A stretch of 64,000 bases of DNA from Desulfofustis glycolicus DSM 9705. GTDB lineage: Bacteria; Desulfobacterota; Desulfobulbia; Desulfobulbales; Desulfocapsaceae. This document shows positions 8,410 through 17,224 of the stretch, in pieces. The notes beneath the pieces were generated by a model that was not told the DNA's origin, made no database searches, and was given only the letters and a program-made list of their open reading frames with translations. The stretch spans positions 1 to 64,000 of the forward strand of contig NZ_FQXS01000016.1 of NCBI RefSeq assembly GCF_900130015.1, in the 5' to 3' direction. The position numbers and the translations under genes were made by a program. The first letter of the stretch is position 1, and the number at the start of each line of letters is the position of its first letter.

Positions 8410-9882
8410 TTATTGTTGGGCGTGAGCGCTGGGCGCACTGTTATCCGGAGGATTGACTGTTGTTGTCTGTTCCCAGCCGCCGCCAAGAGCGCGGTAGAGC
8501 TGGATCACATCGGCGAGGGCCTGATGCCTGGCAATTTCCAGGGCCTCCTGGCTTGCGACCAGCTGCTGTTGGTTGTCCAGCACCTGGAAGAAATCCACCA
8601 AGCCGCTCCGGTACAGTGTTGCAGACATGGTGACGCTCCTTTTCGCAGCGTTTGCCGCCGTTTTCAGCCGTTCAACCTGCTGCAGGCTGGACACGACCCC
8701 GTGGGTGCTGCTTTCGACCTCGGCCAGTGCTTCGATAATACTTTGTTCAAGAGCGAAGCGGGCCTGCTCCGTTTGGGAGGCGCGGACGGCGATGTTGCTC
8801 TCGATGCGACCGCCGGAAAAAACGGGCACCTGAAGGCTGGGGCCGAGGGTGTAAAAAAAGGCATCCGGATCGAAGACGCCGCCCAGGGTATCGCTTGAAA
8901 TGGTGAGGGTGCCGGAAAGGGTCAGGGTCGGGTATCGTTCCGCTTCTGCCGCAGCTGTCCGTGCCACCGCCGCCTGATAACGGTACAGTCCCTGCCGGAT
9001 ATCGGCGCGACGGGTGAGCAGGTCGGCGGGCAGGCCAAGGCCTAAGATCGGTGGTACATCGGGCATCTTTCCCGGCTGATTGATTTCATAACCGGGCGGT
9101 TTCCCGAGCAACACCTTGATACGGTTGCCGGTTTTGATGATAGCGCGTTCCAGTTCCGGCAGGCGGGCTCTGGTACTTTCCAGCAGCCGCTCACTGCGCG
9201 CGACTGTCAATCCTGCGGTGCTGCCGGCCTGGTAGAGGTCCCGGGCGAGGTGCAGGCTTTTTTGCTGCAAACCGATATTCTCGGAGATAATGGCGGCTCT
9301 TGCCTCAAGAGAGCGCATCTCCACATAGGCCAGGGTTATCTCGGCGGCAAGAGAGACCAGCATGGCCTGATGGTCGCTGTAGGCACTCCGTACATCGGCT
9401 TCGGCCGCCTCGATGAGGCGGGCGGTCCGTCCCCACAGTTCCAGTTCCCAGCCGGCAACAACCCCGGCAGAAAAGAAATCCATTGTTTTCCCGGGCACGT
9501 TCATCTGCATCGATACCGCTTCATCGCCGGTCTCGGCCCGGGTGTACCCGAGGGCGGCCGCCAGCTGCAACTGTTTGTCGGCAGAGACGATTCCCTGGCG
9601 GGCCATTGCCTCGGCTACTCGCTCCCTGGATGCCTTCAGGGCGAGATTTGAAGAGAAAAGCTGATCGATCAGAGCCGTCAGGTGCGGGTCGTTGAACTGG
9701 TTCCACCAGCGGCTATCCGGCTGCTTTGCCGTATAGCGATCGTTTTTTGCGGTCTGCCAGCTGTTCTGCATGAACGGCGAGAGGTCCGGAGGTGAGTAAT
9801 CCGGAGCCACGGCGCAACCCTGACCACAGAGCAGGAGGGCGAGGTAAAAAGAGAGTAAAGGTTTCTGTGAATGAATGGTCAT
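8410..9882 (-). CDS. TolC/NodT-type outer-membrane efflux lipoprotein
   Basis: 490 residues, the usual size for NodT/OprM-type outer-membrane factors. The N-terminus carries a signal peptide with a lipobox-like ending (LLLCGQGC), followed by AVAPDYSPPDL, the common 'VGPDY' start of mature OprM relatives. Two repeats with long coiled-coil helices follow, including LTALIDQLFSSNLALKASRERVAEA and the matching LARDLYQAGSTAGLTVARSER segment, and the C-terminal SGLVDFFQVLDNQQQLVASQEAL. It gives the exporter an outer-membrane exit duct. It lies 15 bp upstream of the adaptor gene and 28 bp downstream of the TetR gene, in the same operon. Confidence 0.92.
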   Translation of the reverse strand: MTIHSQKPLLSFYLALLLCGQGCAVAPDYSPPDLSPFMQNSWQTAKNDRYTAKQPDSRWWNQFNDPHLTALIDQLFSSNLALKASRERVAEAMARQGIVSADKQLQLAAALGYTRAETGDEAVSMQMNVPGKTMDFFSAGVVAGWELELWGRTARLIEAAEADVRSAYSDHQAMLVSLAAEITLAYVEMRSLEARAAIISENIGLQQKSLHLARDLYQAGSTAGLTVARSERLLESTRARLPELERAIIKTGNRIKVLLGKPPGYEINQPGKMPDVPPILGLGLPADLLTRRADIRQGLYRYQAAVARTAAAEAERYPTLTLSGTLTISSDTLGGVFDPDAFFYTLGPSLQVPVFSGGRIESNIAVRASQTEQARFALEQSIIEALAEVESSTHGVVSSLQQVERLKTAANAAKRSVTMSATLYRSGLVDFFQVLDNQQQLVASQEALEIARHQALADVIQLYRALGGGWEQTTTVNPPDNSAPSAHAQQ

Positions 9883-9910
9883 GCAGTCTGCTCCTCGGAG
9901 AGAAGGCCGT

Positions 9911-10582
9911 TCAATGGGACTGGAGTGCAGCCATCAGGGAACGGGTTTGTTCGATAATTATGTTTTGAATCTCAGCCGTCTCGATTCGGGTGTAGCCTTT
10001 CATGGCAAGTCCACGGACGACGGTCTCCCGCGCCACCCGGAAAATGAGGACCTGGCCGATCAGGGTCATGGCCCGGATTTTGGCGGTGCGTTCCGAATCG
10101 TTTTCGCTGATCACCTGAATGAGGGTGGTGAGTGTATCGAGTGCTGCTTCCATGAAACCGGCGAAGATCCGGTCGAAGGCCGCGGAAGGGTCGAGCTGTT
10201 CCCGCAGAACAATCCTGGCAACCCGATGGGCTTCAGGTGAGCCGATCATGAAACCGACGATGCCGGCAAGGAACTGCTCCAGAAGACTTGTCGCCTTTTC
10301 TTTTGCATCCGGCCCGGAAAATGAACTGGCGGAAACTATTGCGATGATGGGCTGCACCTGGCGCAAAACGAGGCCAACGATGTGATCGATAACCGCAAAA
10401 TACAGACCCTCCTTGCCGTTGAAATAGTAGGGAATGGCGGCAATGTTGACGTGTGCTTCCCTGGCTATCATGCGGGTGGTGGCTGTGTCATAGCCATAAC
10501 GGCCAAAGATATCGGTTGCCGCTTCCAGCAGCCTTTCCTTGGCACCCGGTAACGGTTCGTCCTGAATTGTAGGTTTGGGCAT
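9911..10582 (-). CDS. TetR-family regulator of the efflux operon (CecR-like)
   Basis: 223 residues. The N-terminal helix-turn-helix is clear: ERLLEAATDIFGRYGYDTATTRMIAREAHVNIAAIPYYFNGKEGLYFAV (about residues 16-65). The C-terminal ligand-binding part matches the CecR/YbiH-type TetR domain found beside ybhFSR exporters. It is the first gene of the minus-strand operon, and its start lies 28 bp from a perfect 20-bp palindrome. The simplest reading is an autorepressor that releases the operon when its effector binds. Effector unknown. Confidence 0.9.
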   Translation of the reverse strand: MPKPTIQDEPLPGAKERLLEAATDIFGRYGYDTATTRMIAREAHVNIAAIPYYFNGKEGLYFAVIDHIVGLVLRQVQPIIAIVSASSFSGPDAKEKATSLLEQFLAGIVGFMIGSPEAHRVARIVLREQLDPSAAFDRIFAGFMEAALDTLTTLIQVISENDSERTAKIRAMTLIGQVLIFRVARETVVRGLAMKGYTRIETAEIQNIIIEQTRSLMAALQSH

Positions 10583-10610
10583 AACGTCTCCTTATTGTAT
10601 GTGCCGCATT

Positions 10611-10630
10611 TTAATCAATCGATTGATTAA
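10611..10630. promoter_or_regulatory. 20-bp perfect palindrome, TetR operator
   Basis: TTAATCAATCGATTGATTAA is perfectly self-complementary and lies 28-48 bp upstream of the TetR start codon. Position and symmetry fit a TetR dimer operator controlling the whole efflux operon. Confidence 0.75.
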
Positions 10631-10738
10631 GTCAAGCGATTATCTGCAGGCGTATTTGACATAATCTCCATGGACGGGGCGTCACAACGAAGCATGAAAA
10701 TCAGCACCATGGTCGGAAGATCTGGTCAATGAAAGTGA

Positions 10739-10769
10739 GCGGGGGACAGGTTAAAACCTGTCCCGCCGA
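10739..10769. repeat. REP-like hairpin
   Basis: GGGACAGGTT (10743-10752) pairs with AACCTGTCCC (10755-10764), followed by a T-rich run (gatttt). The GGGACAGGTTAAAACCTGTCCC type is a common bacterial REP unit. It could also end minus- or plus-strand transcripts. The rest of 10631-11056 shows no supportable gene. Confidence 0.6.
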
Positions 10770-10980
10770 TTTTCGTATAAAAAATTCCTAGGAGATGCGC
10801 TCTTCAACTCGGCTGAGAGGAGGCGTGGCTGTTTCCCTGCGGGAATAGATCCTGCCCTGCTCAAGGGTGACTGAAGGGGGTAGAACATTACGAGTCCCTC
10901 CAGATTGCTGACATTTCCGGGGGGTTGGGTCTATGAAAACAAAGGAAAAGGAACAATCACAGGGTTGGCTGCAAAACAAA

Positions 10981-11030
10981 ATCGGGGACAGACCACGTTT
11001 TATGCATATAAAACGTGATCTGTCCCTGAT
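10981..11030. repeat. REP-like 23-bp inverted repeat
   Basis: A 23-bp left arm (10981-11003, beginning ATCGGGGACAGACCACG) and a 23-bp right arm (11008-11030, ending ATCTGTCCCTGAT) pair with two mismatches around a 4-base loop. GGGGACAGACCACGTTTT-type units are typical of REP elements mobilised by RAYT transposases. It also lies just beyond the stop of the methyltransferase gene and could act as its terminator. Confidence 0.65.
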
Positions 11031-11056
11031 TGTGCTTGATGATTTCCTGGCCGCTA

Positions 11057-12133
11057 TTATTTTCGCGCTTCAAAAATCAAATTAAACGGAGTTTGGGCAG
11101 CGCGGCGAAACTTGTTGAATCCGGCCTGAAAGACAATTTCAGCGACCTTGGACTCACCCGCCTGCGCCCCGAGGGCCGCCCCTCCTTCCTGCGAGAGTGA
11201 ATTGGGTGTGCAGAATGCCGTTGACGCGGCGTAAAAGATCCGGCCGACGGGGTTAAAGTTCTGCTCGACCCGGTCTCCGGCATGCGGTTCGACCAACAGG
11301 ACGCTGCCTCCATCCGCAACGGCCTGTCGGGCATGGCTGGCAGCTCCGAGAGGATCTCCCAGATCGTGCAGACAGTCCATGAAACAGATCAGATCATAAT
11401 CCTTACCGGGAAAGTTTTTTGCCGTAGCGACCTCGAAACGAACTCTCTCCGCAACTCCCGCCTCCCGTGCACGCATACGAGCCACCTGAACCGAAGCCTC
11501 ATGGTAATCAAAACCGATAAAGGTGGAATTGGGATAAGCCTCGGCCAGGATAATGGTCGAGGCGCCGTGACCACAGCCGATGTCCGCCACTTTGCCCCCT
11601 GCCTTGAGTTTTTCGTCCACACCGGTCAGGGCCGGAATCCATTCTGATGTCAGATGTGCCCGATAACCGGTGCGAAACAAATACTCGGTACCGTAAAACA
11701 GACTCTCATGATGTTCGTGCCAGCCGATGCCTTCTCCCGATTTGAAGGCCTCGACCAACCGATCCTCTATCCCGTAAATGGCTCTGAGGCCGCCCATCCC
11801 CCCGGCCAAAAAGATCGGGCTGTTCTCATCGACCAAAACGGGCGCGTGCTCGGCCGGCAAATGATATGTCTGATCAGCCGGGTTATAGTTTACATACCCT
11901 CCCGCTGCCTGATTGTTCAGCCATTCACGAACGTACCGTTCGCTGACTGCAGCCTTTACTGCGAGTTCAGCGGCACTCAGCGGCCCATTTTGGGCGAGTA
12001 CCTTGTAGAGCCCCAGCCGGTGTCCCACCGTGGTCATGGCGCATGAATAGGCGGCGGCGACATCGTTTACCACCTGGCCAAGAAAATTCTCGATTTTCTG
12101 CTGTTCACTGACGGTATCGATTAAGGTGTTCAT
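11057..12133 (-). CDS. Class I SAM-dependent methyltransferase with N-terminal winged helix
   Basis: 358 residues. An N-terminal winged-helix/dimerisation part (about residues 20-105: GLYKVLAQNGPLSAAELAVKAAVSERYVREWLNNQAAGGYV) precedes a class I methyltransferase domain with motif I VADIGCGHGASTIILAEAYP (near residue 180) and a later DLICFMDCLHDLGDP. The layout matches the Rv2258c/O-methyltransferase-like group; substrate unknown. The ATG at 12133 is chosen for its GAGGAG ribosome-binding site; an upstream in-frame start at 12232 lacks one. A consensus sigma-54 promoter lies about 180 bp upstream, and the next gene upstream encodes a sigma-54 activator, which likely controls this gene. Confidence 0.85.
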   Translation of the reverse strand: MNTLIDTVSEQQKIENFLGQVVNDVAAAYSCAMTTVGHRLGLYKVLAQNGPLSAAELAVKAAVSERYVREWLNNQAAGGYVNYNPADQTYHLPAEHAPVLVDENSPIFLAGGMGGLRAIYGIEDRLVEAFKSGEGIGWHEHHESLFYGTEYLFRTGYRAHLTSEWIPALTGVDEKLKAGGKVADIGCGHGASTIILAEAYPNSTFIGFDYHEASVQVARMRAREAGVAERVRFEVATAKNFPGKDYDLICFMDCLHDLGDPLGAASHARQAVADGGSVLLVEPHAGDRVEQNFNPVGRIFYAASTAFCTPNSLSQEGGAALGAQAGESKVAEIVFQAGFNKFRRAAQTPFNLIFEARK

Positions 12134-12312
12134 GGTTTTTCTCCTCGTGCATTGATTTGTTGCTTTGTAAAAAAAACTTCCACGGGCGATGTTTATCGGT
12201 CCTTGCGAGAGGTCCAGGTAAACCACCAGCACCGATTACCTTATCGCTGCTTTCTTGAAGCCGGCAGGTGCCGTTGAAGATACTCCTGAAAAGCAGGATT
12301 ACCTGAGATAAC

Positions 12313-12327
12313 GCAACATGCGTGCCA
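12313..12327 (-). promoter_or_regulatory. Sigma-54 (-24/-12) promoter for the methyltransferase gene
   Basis: On the minus strand the sequence reads TGGCACG-CATG-TTGC, an exact match to the sigma-54 consensus TGGCACG-N4-TTGC. Transcription would start near 12301, leaving a leader of about 170 nt before the methyltransferase ATG at 12133. Confidence 0.8.
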
Positions 12328-12463
12328 AAGCGCATCATTATTCCGGATATGGAGCAATTCATGTTTGATATTAGGCTGTTAAAATGATCCGGTAAATCAA
12401 TCCACCGTTTTATCGCTGGGATTTGCAGGAAATAAAAAGAAGAAAATGCTGGCATATCAGCAC

Positions 12464-12481
12464 GTGCCGAGAATTCGGCAC
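12464..12481. promoter_or_regulatory. Candidate upstream activator site
   Basis: GTGCCGA (12464-12470) and TCGGCAC (12475-12481) form a perfect 7-bp inverted repeat about 140 bp upstream of the -24 element, a usual distance for an enhancer bound by a sigma-54 activator. Binding by the adjacent activator is inference. The remainder of 12134-12689 shows no gene. Confidence 0.4.
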
Positions 12482-12689
12482 CACGCTCACCAATTGCGGC
12501 AGGCTGCTATCGATGCGGGTTCTTGCAACTCAGAGAAGAGGGCGGCACAGGGAGCGGGCCAAACGGTTCCGGCAAGTCGGGGAGATGGGCGCCTACTCCG
12601 GGCCGGAGCAGATAAGCGACAGATCTATAAAGGTGGGTCCGGAGACAGGCAGAACAGGCATCGGTTAGCTGCAAGCTCCTGCCGGCTCG

Positions 12690-14507
12690 TCACCCAATTT
12701 TTCTGGAGATGTCGATTCCTAACTTGTGCATGCGGGACCAGAGGGTGGATCGATTCACTCCGAGTATTGCAGCGGCGCCTTTTGGTCCCGATAGCCGTCC
12801 GTCACATTTTTCAAGGGCTCGCAGTATCAGGCGATACTCGCTTTCAGCCAACGTCGGCACGTCGTCATCGAGCTGAACCACACCCGCATCCACTCCGATA
12901 TGCTGCGGCTGCAGTGTCCTCCCCGGGCACAGGATCACCGCCCGTTCGAGAATGTTTGCCAGCTCGCGGACATTGCCCGGCCAGGGATATGAAACCAGTT
13001 TCTCGATAACCTTCCGGTTGATGTTGGGAATTTTTTTCCCGATATGCTGTGCGAATTTGTCGACAAAGTGGTTGGTAAGAAGCGGAATGTCATCAATTCT
13101 GTCGCGTAGGGGGGGCATCCGTATTGGGAAAATATTGAGTCGGTAATACAGGTCGGCCCGGAAATTCCCTTTGCTCACCTCCACCTCCAGAGGACGGTTG
13201 GTGGCGGCGATGATACGGACGTCGATGCCGACGGTTTCTGTTCCTCCGACCCGTTCCACTTCCTGTTCCTGAAGCACTCGCAAGAGCTTGCTCTGGGCCT
13301 CGAGGGAGAGTTCGCCGACTTCATCAAGAAAGATGGTGCTGTGGTCGGCCAGTTCGAAACGACCTTTTTTGGTGGTCAACGCCCCGGTAAACGCTCCTTT
13401 CTCGTGTCCGAACAATTCACTTTCCACCAGGTTCGGCTGCAACGCCGCGCAATTAACCGTGATCATAACGGATTTGCTGCGATCGCTTCGTTCGTGAATA
13501 GCACGGGCAGCCAGCTCCTTGCCGGTTCCTGTCTCACCGAGCAGCAAGACAGTGGCATCGGTGCCGGCTACCATGTCAATTGCCTGGAACACCTCCTGCA
13601 GCGGTGGCGAGTGACCGATTATTTCAGCGAAATCGGCGGCTCCGCTCAATTCCTCGCGCAGGAAGACGTTCTGCGATTCCAGACGTTCGGCACGCTTGCG
13701 GTCGGAAATCGGCAGGATCATCGAAAGTGTTCTGATAATGTCCCCATCACTGTCCCGCTCGGACACTGCTGTCAAGGCAACGTCGAGAACCTGGCCGTTT
13801 TTCTTCACCATTTGGTATTCGAAATCATGAATACTCCCTGACTCGAGAAGAACCGGAATGACACGGTGAATGACATTGTCGCGCGAAGCCTCCGTCATGA
13901 ACTCTCGGGTTTGTCTGCCTTTGACCTCCTCCCACTCATAGCCGAGCGTTTCAAGCCAATACTTGTTCGCGCTGTAGAGCCTTGTCTCATGATCGCAGGC
14001 CTGCAGCATGACCGGGGTGTTATTGTAAAGGGTGCGAAACCGTGCCTCGCTTGCCCGAAGCTCGGCCAGCAGTGGCTCTGTCTCCCGATGCGGGTCGACC
14101 AAATCACGCACGAAAGCGCACATCAGCTGATCTCCATCGATAGGCAGCAGACAAGCCCTGATCTCGACAATGACGCTTTCCTGCAGCTTCGTGGCGAGAC
14201 CGCCTTCATGGCGAAGGCCGCCTGGCTTGCCCGCTTGCCGCCAGAAAACGTCCCACTGCGCCTTTTCCAGATCAATTGCAACGTCGCAGACATGCAGGGC
14301 CCGCAATTCCTCCTCTGAATAACCCAGCAATCTATAAAACCACTCATTGGCCTGGTAAAAAAATCCGGTGGCCCGAACCCAGAAAATTCCTTCCGGTGCT
14401 CTCTCAATTGTGTTGACCGCGAGCCTGTTGCGAGCAGTATTCGATTTCGATGAGATGGTCACATGAGGCCTCAATTCACTTCGGGCCACCCGCCGGAAGA
14501 ACTCCAT
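12690..14507 (-). CDS. PAS-domain sigma-54-dependent transcriptional activator
   Basis: 605 residues. Two PAS domains (about 35-125 and 145-265) replace a receiver. The AAA+ domain (about 290-525) has Walker A GETGTGKE near residue 325, the sigma-54-contacting GAFTGA loop near residue 372 (GHEKGAFTGALTTKKGRFELA), a Walker B-type IFLDEVGEL, and RLNIFPIRMPPLRDR. A Fis-type helix-turn-helix closes the protein (GPKGAAAILGVNRSTLWSRMHKLGI). The PAS domains suggest sensing of a small ligand, redox state or flavin rather than phosphorylation. The neighbouring sigma-54 promoter at 12313-12327 is the obvious target. Confidence 0.93.
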   Translation of the reverse strand: MEFFRRVARSELRPHVTISSKSNTARNRLAVNTIERAPEGIFWVRATGFFYQANEWFYRLLGYSEEELRALHVCDVAIDLEKAQWDVFWRQAGKPGGLRHEGGLATKLQESVIVEIRACLLPIDGDQLMCAFVRDLVDPHRETEPLLAELRASEARFRTLYNNTPVMLQACDHETRLYSANKYWLETLGYEWEEVKGRQTREFMTEASRDNVIHRVIPVLLESGSIHDFEYQMVKKNGQVLDVALTAVSERDSDGDIIRTLSMILPISDRKRAERLESQNVFLREELSGAADFAEIIGHSPPLQEVFQAIDMVAGTDATVLLLGETGTGKELAARAIHERSDRSKSVMITVNCAALQPNLVESELFGHEKGAFTGALTTKKGRFELADHSTIFLDEVGELSLEAQSKLLRVLQEQEVERVGGTETVGIDVRIIAATNRPLEVEVSKGNFRADLYYRLNIFPIRMPPLRDRIDDIPLLTNHFVDKFAQHIGKKIPNINRKVIEKLVSYPWPGNVRELANILERAVILCPGRTLQPQHIGVDAGVVQLDDDVPTLAESEYRLILRALEKCDGRLSGPKGAAAILGVNRSTLWSRMHKLGIDISRKIG

Positions 14508-14812
14508 CCTCCTGACACCCCGGGCATTGCCGAAAATGCCTTTCTTGCTACATTGCTCACGAAACCGTAAATCTCAAGAGTGCGAAATCGGGACCCGACA
14601 TTGACATGCCGTGATCGTCCCGCTCTAAAATAGTAGGCTTTTATCTAACGTTAATTCCACAACAGAGCCGAGTAACCGGTGGCAGCGGGGATGATCAAGT
14701 CGAGAAACTGCTCGACTGCGGTGTAGCTTGTGAGAATTACATTCAGTACTGTTCCGAAGCACATTTCGTGAAAGGTTGACAATGGGAAACCGGGAATTGT
14801 CGTTGCGTTCAC

Positions 14813-15309
14813 GATGTTGATTCATGCATGCGTCGTCATGGCACAGGAGAGGAAAACGCCAAACCTGTCGTTCAACGGCTTCGGCACGGTGGGCATGGTC
14901 TGTTCCGATGAAACCCAGGCCGGATTATGTCTCCAATGGGTTTGTCCCTGACGGGGCCGGTTACACCCGTAGCTGGAGTCCCGAGGTCGACAGTCGGCTT
15001 GGACTGCAAATGGCTGCCAATCTCCTGCTCCGACTCACCGGCATCGTGCAGGTTGTTGCCGAACAGCGTTACGATGATACCTATACACCAACCATTGAGT
15101 GGGCCAATCTCGCGTTTGCTATCACTCCGGACCTGAATGTGCGCGTCGGGCGTATGGTTCTGCCCGTTTCCATTGTTTCCGAGTGCCGTAAGGCAGGGAA
15201 TGCGAATCCGCGGGTCCGTCCTCCCGAAGAAGTGTATCGTTTGATACCGGTTACCAACTTTGACGGTATCGATTTGAGTTACCGTTGTAATGCCCTGATA
15301 AATCAGTAA
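14813..15309 (+). pseudogene. Frameshifted N-terminal fragment of a porin-like protein
   Basis: A start at 14813 gives MLIHACVVMAQERKTPNLSFNGFGTVGMVCSDETQA, which reads like a signal-peptide end plus mature N-terminus. At about 14915 the homologous continuation shifts frame: ADYVSNGFVPDGAGYTRSWSPEVDSRLGLQ... down to VTNFDGIDLSYR and a stop at 15309. Segments such as 'TPTIEWANLAFAITPDLNVRVGRMVLP' are typical of outer-membrane beta-barrel (porin-like) proteins. The frame is broken once and the 3' part is missing, replaced by an unrelated EAL fragment. The 14508-14812 gap holds only a 6-bp dyad (GTCGAG...CTCGAC at 14699-14716). Confidence 0.6.
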
Positions 15310-15319
15310 CTTAGTATTT

Positions 15320-15631
15320 TTTTACCAGTCGAAACAGGACATGAATACCGGCCGTATTGCCGGAATTGAAGCACTGCTGCGCTGGCAACATCCTGATCTT
15401 GGATTGATTATGCCAAGGCAGTTCATCCCGCTGGCTGAAGAAAACGGACTTATCATTTCGATCGGGCGTTGGGTTCTCAACACTGCTTGTCGCCAGAATG
15501 TCGCCTGGCAGCAGGAGGGGTTTCCGACGTTGACCATGGCCGTGAATCTTTCCAGACGCCAGTTCTTCGGTAAAGATCTTCTGAAGGATATCAAAGGGGC
15601 GCTCCAGGAGTCCGGCATGGCGCCGTGCTGA
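15320..15631 (+). pseudogene. Truncated EAL (cyclic-di-GMP phosphodiesterase) domain fragment
   Basis: The frame encodes YQSKQDMNTGRIAGIEALLRWQHP, the canonical start of an EAL domain including the E-A-L signature, then PRQFIPLAEENGLI, WVLNTACRQN and VNLSRRQF, and stops at 15631 after about one third of a domain. The metal- and catalysis-related residues further downstream are absent, so no activity is expected. It directly abuts the porin fragment, indicating an old deletion or insertion junction. Confidence 0.7.
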
Positions 15632-15646
15632 TCCCGCTCGAAGTTC

Positions 15647-16261
15647 TTAACCTTTCAGCTTCAAGGCGATACGTGCCACATGGGCGGCCTGGTAGCGGGC
15701 GCCGGCCAGTTCATTTTCACTTGGCATCCGTTCTCCCTGGCCACCGGCGATGGTTGATGCACCGTAGGGCGAACAGCCGGTTATCTCGGTAACGCCCATC
15801 TGCCCGGCAAAGGAATACGGCAGGCCGACCACCACCATGCCCTGATGGAGCAAGGTGATGTGAAAACTGAGAATAGTGGATTCCTGGCCGCCATGTTGCG
15901 TAGCCGAACTGGTAAAGACACTGCCAACTTTCCCGACAAGTGCTCCCTTCAGCCAGAGCTGACCGGTGCCATCCAGGTACTGGCGCATCTGGCCGCACAT
16001 GTTGCCAAAACGAGTCGGTGTGCCGAAGATAATCGCATCGGCATCCGCCAGGTCGTTCACCGTGGCTATCGGGATATCGGCCAGTTTCTGTTGCGCTTCT
16101 ACGGCGCCCATGGCTTCCAACACCTCGCCGGGCAACGTTTCCGGTACGCGTTTGATGATCGCCGAGCATTCGGTCACTTCACCGACCCCTTCGGCAGCGG
16201 CTTCGGCCATCTTGTAGATATGTCCATACATGCTGTAAATGACGATCAATACCTTGCACAT
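15647..16261 (-). CDS. wrbA: NAD(P)H:quinone oxidoreductase, WrbA type
   Basis: 204 residues of the flavodoxin-like WrbA family. The N-terminal FMN-phosphate loop is [20 protein letters not shown]. Other family marks are [44 protein letters not shown] and [24 protein letters not shown]. The enzyme carries out two-electron reduction of quinones with FMN and protects against oxidative stress. Single-gene transcript in opposite orientation to the downstream secreted DsrE-like gene. Confidence 0.92.
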   Translation of the reverse strand: MCKVLIVIYSMYGHIYKMAEAAAEGVGEVTECSAIIKRVPETLPGEVLEAMGAVEAQQKLADIPIATVNDLADADAIIFGTPTRFGNMCGQMRQYLDGTGQLWLKGALVGKVGSVFTSSATQHGGQESTILSFHITLLHQGMVVVGLPYSFAGQMGVTEITGCSPYGASTIAGGQGERMPSENELAGARYQAAHVARIALKLKG

Positions 16262-16531
16262 GGGTTCTTGTCTCCTGTCAGGTTAGGTTGTCGAGGAAAA
16301 GCCCCTATCCGCCCAGTCGGAAGAGGACATTTTCAATCCCTTCCGGATTATGGCTTCTCGCCCCCTGCTGAAGAACTGAGGGGCGATCCTCCGTTGCCGC
16401 CGTCAGGCAGGTTGGGCCTCCCTTGATTTAGTACTACAAAGTAGTTATCAAGAATATTGATGGGCGGCGGATATTGGTTCTGCGCCCGGGATTTTAACGA
16501 AAACTCCATTACTTTGATTAAGGAGGTTGCC

Positions 16532-17041
16532 ATGAAGCACTTTGCCAGATTGGTATTGAAGCCATTTCCTGCGGTACTTTTTGTTATCTTGCTTGTCTCA
16601 GCTGCCCCCTCTGGAGCAGAGGAGTATGCAGCCCTGGAAGGGGTGGACAGGGTTCAAGCTGTCTTTGACGTGACCCTTGGATCGGCACAGGCAGCTCCTG
16701 TTGTTTTCTGGGCGGTGCGCAATGTGTATGAAGATCAGAGTGTTCGGGGACTGTCCGAACCTCCACGCATTGCCGTCGTCTTCCATGGTCCTGCCGTGAG
16801 GCTCATCTCTGCCAACCGGGATGGGTACACTGATGAGGAGAATAAGGCTCTTGACGAATTTGCCGAAATGCTTCGGCAGATGAAACGTGACGGGGTTACG
16901 CTTGAGGTCTGTCTTTATGCGGTCAAGGTGCTCGGTGTAGATCCCGCTTCCATTCTTCCGGAAATCGATCAGGTCGGCAATGGCTTCATTTCCGTGGCTG
17001 GCTATCAGGCTCAAGGATACTCGGTGGTTGGCATTCAGTAA
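16532..17041 (+). CDS. Secreted DsrE-like protein
   Basis: 169 residues. Signal peptide (LVLKPFPAVLFVILLVSAAPSGAEE, residues ~7-31) followed by a DsrE/DsrF-like fold: VQAVFDVTLGSAQAAPVVFWAVRNVYED, PPRIAVVFHGPAVRLIS, MLRQMKRDGVTLEVCLYAVKVLGV and GNGFISVAGYQAQGYSVVGIQ. A single cysteine (in EVCLYA) sits where DsrE-like proteins often have one. Periplasmic location is predicted; function may be in sulfur trafficking, as for periplasmic DsrE relatives of sulfur-metabolising bacteria, but this is inference. The start at 16532 follows a perfect AGGAGG; longer in-frame starts do not have one. Confidence 0.8.
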   Translation: MKHFARLVLKPFPAVLFVILLVSAAPSGAEEYAALEGVDRVQAVFDVTLGSAQAAPVVFWAVRNVYEDQSVRGLSEPPRIAVVFHGPAVRLISANRDGYTDEENKALDEFAEMLRQMKRDGVTLEVCLYAVKVLGVDPASILPEIDQVGNGFISVAGYQAQGYSVVGIQ

Positions 17042-17224
17042 TTCTTTTTCTTCTGTGGGACCGTATCCGGCGACTTCCTTTGAGGATGCCTCCAAAAACC
17101 CCGCATGCGGAGTGCTTTGCCGATGGAGGCATTCTCTCTGTTCCCGGAGATGGGACTGCTCAATGATAACCACAACGGCTTCTATCGCCGAGTTAGTAGT
17201 TTATCCATCAGAGAGAGAAGGGAC

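Noticed and set aside
12464-12481. GTGCCGAGAATTCGGCAC resembles a cDNA-adaptor sequence
   Set aside because: It contains only a partial match to common EcoRI adaptors and sits in continuous native-looking sequence; a symmetrical regulatory site is simpler.
17085-17131. Hairpin GATGCCTCCA ... TGGAGGCAT before the cupin gene as a riboswitch
   Set aside because: Arms are real but there is no match to a known aptamer core and no terminator; too weak to call.
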